A DNA stretch of 64,000 nucleotides, taken from NCBI RefSeq assembly GCF_000744785.1, contig NZ_JQMO01000003.1, positions 2,232,001 through 2,296,000 of the forward strand, given 5' to 3'. Source of the stretch: Kitasatospora azatica KCTC 9699 (GTDB lineage Bacteria; Actinomycetota; Actinomycetes; Streptomycetales; Streptomycetaceae). Each line of letters begins with the position of its first letter. The stretch's first letter is position 1. Shown in pieces: positions 60,742-64,000 of this stretch. The position numbers and the translations under genes were made by a program. The notes beneath the pieces are model-generated. The model saw nothing but the letters and a program-made list of their open reading frames with translations, was not told where the DNA came from and ran no database searches.

Positions 60742-60925
60742 ATCCGTCCCACTGCGGTCCGGAGAAGTTCTCGCCGGGGGTGCCCCCGCGCAGCAGGCCC
60801 AGCTCGATCGGCGACAGCGGGCGGTGGGCCCGCCCGCGGACCGGATGCCGGCCCGGCCAGAACCGCAGCGCCGCAGCCGTCAGGATGAGTAACCAGGCTG
60901 CCCCGGTGGTCACTTCAACGATCAT
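60728..60925 (-). CDS. Small membrane protein, hypothetical
   Basis: The 65-residue protein has one N-terminal membrane helix (TTGAAWLLILTAAALRFWPG), a basic stretch, and SPIELGLLRGGTPGEN, which resembles the start of larger streptomycete membrane proteins (TIGR04222-like, ELAyLaGG). It ends soon after, so it could be a truncated relative. The ATG at 60925 is used. Confidence that it is translated is moderate. Confidence 0.5.
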   Translation of the reverse strand: MIVEVTTGAAWLLILTAAALRFWPGRHPVRGRAHRPLSPIELGLLRGGTPGENFSGPQWDGSAGL

Positions 60926-61054
60926 CAGGTCTCGACCAGTCCCCCCTGCCCCGAGCCGCCGGCCCAGCACCGAGGCTACTCCCGGGTCGGGCGGGCGACC
61001 AGGGCGGTACGGTGACGGCCGTACCGCTGTCGCGTCGCCTGGGGGAGCACACCG

Positions 61055-61525
61055 ATGACAGTCCGAACACCCGGGCCGCTGGGGGTGGGTACGAAGGTGC
61101 TGCTCTGCCTGCTGGTGGTGCTGACGGCGGGGCTGCTCGGGTTCGTGCCCGCGGGCGTGCTGGCCGTTCGGCGCAAGGCCGGGGTGGACCTGGCCGGGGC
61201 GGCGGTGGTGGGCGCGCTCTCGGTGCTGATGGTGGTCTGCGCGGTGGTCGCGGGTGCCGACAGGAGTGCCACGGCGGTCAGCGTGCTCGGCGAGGCCACC
61301 ATGGCGCTGCTGGTCTTCGGGGCGCCGACGCACTACCTGCTGATGGACCGTCGCTCGGTCTGGGGCCGGCTGCGGCCCGCTCGGCAGTCGCCGCTGCTTC
61401 CCGGGCACCCGACCCCGCAGTCCGCGCAGTCCGCGCAGTCCGCGCAGTCCCCGCAGTCCCAGCAGTCCTGGCAGTCCCAGCAGGCGTGGCAGCGGACGCC
61501 CGGTGCCGGTCGCCCGTCCGGGTGA
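61055..61525 (+). CDS. Membrane protein, hypothetical
   Basis: The 156-residue protein has three predicted membrane helices (VLLCLLVVLTAGLLGFVPAG; GAAVVGALSVLMVVCAVVAG; MALLVFGAPTHYLLM) and a disordered C-terminus of tandem QSAQS/QSPQSQQ repeats. No family is recognised. The ATG at 61055 has GGGGGAG about 9 nt upstream. Confidence 0.72.
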   Translation: MTVRTPGPLGVGTKVLLCLLVVLTAGLLGFVPAGVLAVRRKAGVDLAGAAVVGALSVLMVVCAVVAGADRSATAVSVLGEATMALLVFGAPTHYLLMDRRSVWGRLRPARQSPLLPGHPTPQSAQSAQSAQSPQSQQSWQSQQAWQRTPGAGRPSG

Positions 61526-61633
61526 CCTGTTCGGTTCAACCTCTGGGCAACCGGCGGCAGGGCTCCCTATTCTCGTGTCCCGTCAGGAGTAGGACGTCGT
61601 CACCGCAGCCCCATCCGGTCCGGGAGGCCCCGC

Positions 61634-62266
61634 GTGATCCGCAACAGCTCCATCCGCCGTACTCTGCCCGCCCTCGGCGCCCTGCTGGCCGCCCTCGCGC
61701 TGAGCGCCTGCGGAAGTCAGCCCGCGCACCCCGGCGCGGCGGCGGTGGTCGGCCAGGACCGGATCACCGTGGCGGCGGTGCAGGCGCGAGTGGCCGAGTT
61801 CCGGGCGCAGGCGGCGAGCCTGCCCACCGGGCAGTACCAGGAGCAGGCCGGACTGGTGGGCGCCACCGTCTCCGGGATGGTCTTCGGCGCGGTGGTGGAC
61901 CACGCGCTGGCCTCGCACGAGCTGGCCGTCTCCGACTCCGAGGTGGCCCAGCTGCGGGCCCAGCAGGTGCAGGCCTGGGGCGGCGAACCGGCGCTGGAGC
62001 AGATGCTGCTGCTCAAGCACGCGGTGCCGGCTCCCGAGATCGACGCCTTCTACCGGCAGCAGCTCGGGCTGCAGAAGCTGGCCGCGCTGAACGGGCAGCA
62101 GATCGGCACCACGGAGGGCAACAAGACGGTCCATCAGCTGCTGGCGCAGGCCTCCGACGAGCTGAAGGTCACGGTCAACCCGCGGTACGGCAGTTGGGAT
62201 CCGCAGCAGGCGGTGCTGGACAGCCCGACCGAAGCCTGGCTGCCCCAGTCCGGCGCGGCGGCCTGA
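61634..62266 (+). CDS. SurA N-terminal domain lipoprotein
   Basis: The 210-residue lipoprotein has signal RTLPALGALLAALALSAC (Cys26), then AAAVVGQDRITVAAVQARVAEF, typical of the SurA N-terminal chaperone domain, and further helices to VTVNPRYGSWDPQQAV. It lacks a visible parvulin domain. It probably assists folding of secreted proteins outside the membrane. I recall the position between mfd and mazG as conserved in streptomycetes. The GTG at 61634 has GGGAGG upstream. Confidence 0.88.
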   Translation: MIRNSSIRRTLPALGALLAALALSACGSQPAHPGAAAVVGQDRITVAAVQARVAEFRAQAASLPTGQYQEQAGLVGATVSGMVFGAVVDHALASHELAVSDSEVAQLRAQQVQAWGGEPALEQMLLLKHAVPAPEIDAFYRQQLGLQKLAALNGQQIGTTEGNKTVHQLLAQASDELKVTVNPRYGSWDPQQAVLDSPTEAWLPQSGAAA

Positions 62267-62290
62267 GCGGCAGCGGCGTCTGACCGGACC

Positions 62291-62410
62291 GGTGATGGCC
62301 TGAGTGGTGATGGCCTGACCGGTGATGGCCTGAGTGGTGATGGCCTGACCGGTGATGGCCTGAGTGGTGATGGCCTGAGTGGTGATGGCCTGGCCGGCGG
62401 TGGGCTGGCC
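62291..62410. repeat. 15-bp tandem repeat (7 good copies, 1 degenerate)
   Basis: Units GGTGATGGCCTGAGT and GGTGATGGCCTGACC start at 62291, 62306, 62321, 62336, 62351, 62366 and 62381, with a degenerate copy at 62396. The GGCCTGA core repeats the sequence around the stop codon of the preceding lipoprotein gene (GCCTGAGCGG). Confidence 0.92.
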
Positions 62411-62434
62411 GGTCGGGGCCGTCCCGGGGGGCGG

Positions 62435-62440
62435 TAGGTT
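62435..62440 (+). promoter_or_regulatory. -10 element of a leaderless mazG promoter
   Basis: TAGGTT is followed by 6 nt and the GTG at 62447. Confidence 0.45.
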
Positions 62441-62446
62441 CGAGGG

Positions 62447-63442
62447 GTGGAGACTCCGAAGCTGACCCTGCTGACCACCACCCATCGGATCGCCCCCGGC
62501 CTGCTCAGCTGGCCCGCCTGGCAGGCGCTGCAGGCCGCGCCGCTGGTGCTGGCCGCCGATCCGGCGCATCCGCAGTTGGCCGCGTTGGCCCAGGCCGGTG
62601 TGGCGGTGGAACAGGTCGGTGGGCAGACCGCGCCGGCGCTGGCCCGGCTGCTGGTGCAGCGGGCGCCGCTGGTCTTCCTGGGCAGTCCGGACGGTGACCC
62701 GGGGCTGACCGACGCACTGGCCCGGATCGCGGTGGAGGAGGCCGGCGAGGCGCCCGAGATCGAGCTGCTGCCCGGCTCCTACGACCTGCCGGGCGCCCGG
62801 TTGCTGGACCTGGTGTCGGTGATGGACCGGCTGCGCTCGCCGGGCGGCTGCCCGTGGGACGCCGAGCAGACCCATGCCTCGCTGGTGAAGTACCTGGTGG
62901 AGGAGGCGTACGAGCTGGTCGAGGCGATCGAGGAGGGGGACCGGCAGACGCTGCGCGAGGAGCTCGGCGACGTGCTGCTGCAGGTCTTCTTCCACTCCCG
63001 GATCGCCGAGGAGCACGCCGACGACCCGTTCTCCATCGACGAGGTGGCCGGGGACATCGTGGAGAAGCTGATCTACCGGCACCCGCATGTCTTCGCGGAC
63101 TCCGATGCGGCCACCACGGACCAGGTGGAGGCGAACTGGGAGGCGCTGAAGGCGGCCGAGAAGCAGGATCGCGAGTCGGTGCTGGACGGGGTGCCGAGTG
63201 GGCTGCCGGCGCTGGCGTACGCGGCCAAGCTGGTCTCCCGGGTGCGGCGCGCGGACTTCGACAAGGTGCCGGACGCGCCGTACGCGCTGCCGGGCGAGCT
63301 GACCGAGGAGACGGCCGGCGCGCTGCTGCTGGCCGTGGTGCAGCGCGCGCACGACGCAGGGGTGGATCCGGACGCGGCGCTGCGCGCGGCCGCACGGGCC
63401 TACCGCTCGGCGGTTCGCTCGGCGGAGGGGCTGGCTGACTGA
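62447..63442 (+). CDS. mazG: MazG nucleoside triphosphate pyrophosphohydrolase with N-terminal tetrapyrrole-methylase-like domain
   Basis: The 331-residue protein's N-terminal part (about 1-110: LTLLTTTHRIAPGLLSW, VLAADPAHPQLAAL, LVFLGSPDGDPGLTDAL) is a reduced SAM-methylase-like domain. The MazG domain (about 125-330) has LRSPGGCPWDAEQTHASLVKYLVEEAYELVEAI with the metal-binding ExxE12-28ExxD pattern (EEAYE, EELGD) and YRHPHVFADS. It removes pyrophosphate from abnormal NTPs. It is probably leaderless from GTG 62447. Its last codons (EGLAD and stop) form the first unit of a tandem repeat. Confidence 0.93.
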   Translation: METPKLTLLTTTHRIAPGLLSWPAWQALQAAPLVLAADPAHPQLAALAQAGVAVEQVGGQTAPALARLLVQRAPLVFLGSPDGDPGLTDALARIAVEEAGEAPEIELLPGSYDLPGARLLDLVSVMDRLRSPGGCPWDAEQTHASLVKYLVEEAYELVEAIEEGDRQTLREELGDVLLQVFFHSRIAEEHADDPFSIDEVAGDIVEKLIYRHPHVFADSDAATTDQVEANWEALKAAEKQDRESVLDGVPSGLPALAYAAKLVSRVRRADFDKVPDAPYALPGELTEETAGALLLAVVQRAHDAGVDPDAALRAAARAYRSAVRSAEGLAD

Positions 63443-63650
63443 GCGCTTGCTCGGGGAGACGAGGGGCTGGCTGACTGAGCGCTCGCTCAGGGCGGCGGAG
63501 GGGCTGGCTGACTGAGCGCTCGCTCAGGGCGACGGAAAGGTCGGCTGACTGAGCGCTCGCTCAGCGGGGCCGAGGGGCTGCCTGGGCGAGCAAGCGCTTG
63601 CTTAGTGAAAGCGAGGGGCCGGCTGGGTGAGCAAGCGCTTGCTCAGCGCG
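63425..63650. repeat. Six tandem units of 36-41 bp with inverted-repeat cores between mazG and an SDR gene
   Basis: Units begin at 63425, 63461, 63498, 63535, 63572 and 63613. Unit 1 includes the mazG stop. Units 2-4 carry TGAGCGCTCGCTCA; units 5-6 carry the perfect 16-bp palindrome GAGCAAGCGCTTGCTC. The last unit overlaps the stop of the convergent SDR gene. Confidence 0.9.
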
Positions 63651-64000
63651 GCAAGCCCGCTGCGGGAGCCCTCCGCTGGGCCGGCAGCACCTCGCCGATA
63701 GCCTCGCCCAGCGGGTCGAGCAGCTCGGCCAGCCGGTCCAGGTCACCGGGGAGGTCGGCCAGCGCGACGATCCGCTCGCCGTCGGGGCCGGCCACGCAGA
63801 ACAGGTCGATCCGGCCCAGGTGCTTCTCAGCGGTGTCGACCAGGGCGGCGATGTCGCTGGGCTGGTGGATGTCGGAGCTGACCCCGATCACCGGGCAGCC
63901 GGTCCGGTCCAGCGCGGCGGCCAGGTCCTCGGCCACTCCGGGACGCGGGTCGGCCACCAACAGACCGGCTGCACCCGCCGCGGTGAACCGACGGGCCGGC
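63643..64000 (-). CDS. Short-chain dehydrogenase-like protein (5' end off window), truncated
   Basis: The visible 118 codons read ARRFTAAGAAGLLVADPRPG, then LAAALDRTGCPVIGVSSDIHQPSDIAALVDTAEKHLGRIDLFCVAGPDG, like strands 2-4 of an SDR Rossmann fold. The protein then ends after LPGDLDRLAELLDPLGEAIGEVLPAQ with a short basic tail. The catalytic Ser-Tyr-Lys part is missing, so it is a shortened or decayed SDR. The N-terminus with the glycine-rich loop should lie beyond the window. Confidence 0.65.
   Translation of the reverse strand, partial: PARRFTAAGAAGLLVADPRPGVAEDLAAALDRTGCPVIGVSSDIHQPSDIAALVDTAEKHLGRIDLFCVAGPDGERIVALADLPGDLDRLAELLDPLGEAIGEVLPAQRRAPAAGLPR

Noticed and set aside
62291..63650. 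CRISPR array
   Set aside because: Units are directly adjacent without unique spacers, and no cas genes are near.

Overview
The window is chromosomal DNA from a very GC-rich filamentous actinomycete, most likely Streptomyces or a close relative such as Kitasatospora or Streptacidiphilus. The evidence is the strong G/C bias at third codon positions, the frequent GTG and TTG starts, -10 hexamers of the TAGGCT type placed 6-7 nt before start codons (leaderless transcripts), the DUF5753/DUF397/anti-sigma trio, and a familiar housekeeping order (rsmI-tatD-rsmA-ispE-ABC-F, galTEK, glmU-prs-rplY-pth, ppc, mfd, mazG).

Layout. 1-7.6 kb: core genes (protein O-mannosyltransferase, rsmI, a zinc-ribbon protein, tatD, rsmA, ispE, an ABC-F ATPase). 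7.9-29 kb: accessory region. It begins with a type VII (ESX-like) set: a small secreted-type protein, a WXG/PPE-like protein with an apparent frameshift, and a mycosin protease. An ISAzo13-family element has landed in the divergent region between an anti-sigma kinase gene and an XRE/DUF5753-DUF397 pair. Two polymorphic toxin loci follow: an ADP-ribosyltransferase toxin with its putative immunity gene, and a CdiA-tRNase-like toxin with a SitI3-like immunity gene. Each is followed by a decayed toxin 3' tail and a second immunity copy. The first second-copy gene is split by an IS5-like element that carries a DUF2199-like passenger gene. A minus-strand WXG-like/DUF1023/lipoprotein operon and an MHS-type transporter close the region before tRNA-Thr. 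29.6-36 kb: an atypical response regulator, galTEK, a second unusual response regulator, MarR, TetR and a fatty-acid desaturase. 37-48 kb: tRNA-Gln, glmU, prs, rplY, pth, a sigma factor with a membrane partner, ppc and a histidine kinase. 48-55.4 kb: a second toxin/immunity cluster (SUKH-3, YwqJ-like deaminase, HNH-SUKH fusion, deaminase-SUKH-4 fusion with a frameshift, DivIVA-like coiled-coil protein, Imm21-like protein). 55.4-64 kb: a dehydrogenase remnant, mfd, small genes, a SurA-like lipoprotein, mazG and the edge of an SDR gene.

Together, the accessory parts look like contact-dependent or type VII-linked competition loci with cassette turnover. The second copies of toxin tail plus immunity gene resemble the orphan modules known from CDI and Rhs systems. 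No EccC/D/E machinery lies in the window, so secretion would rely on genes elsewhere.

A second theme is structural. At least six genes end in short tandem repeats (15, 17, 30 or about 37 bp) that start at or just after their stop codon and repeat the codons around it. Two long genes also carry single-base frameshifts inside C-rich proline repeats; these may be real or may be sequencing errors.
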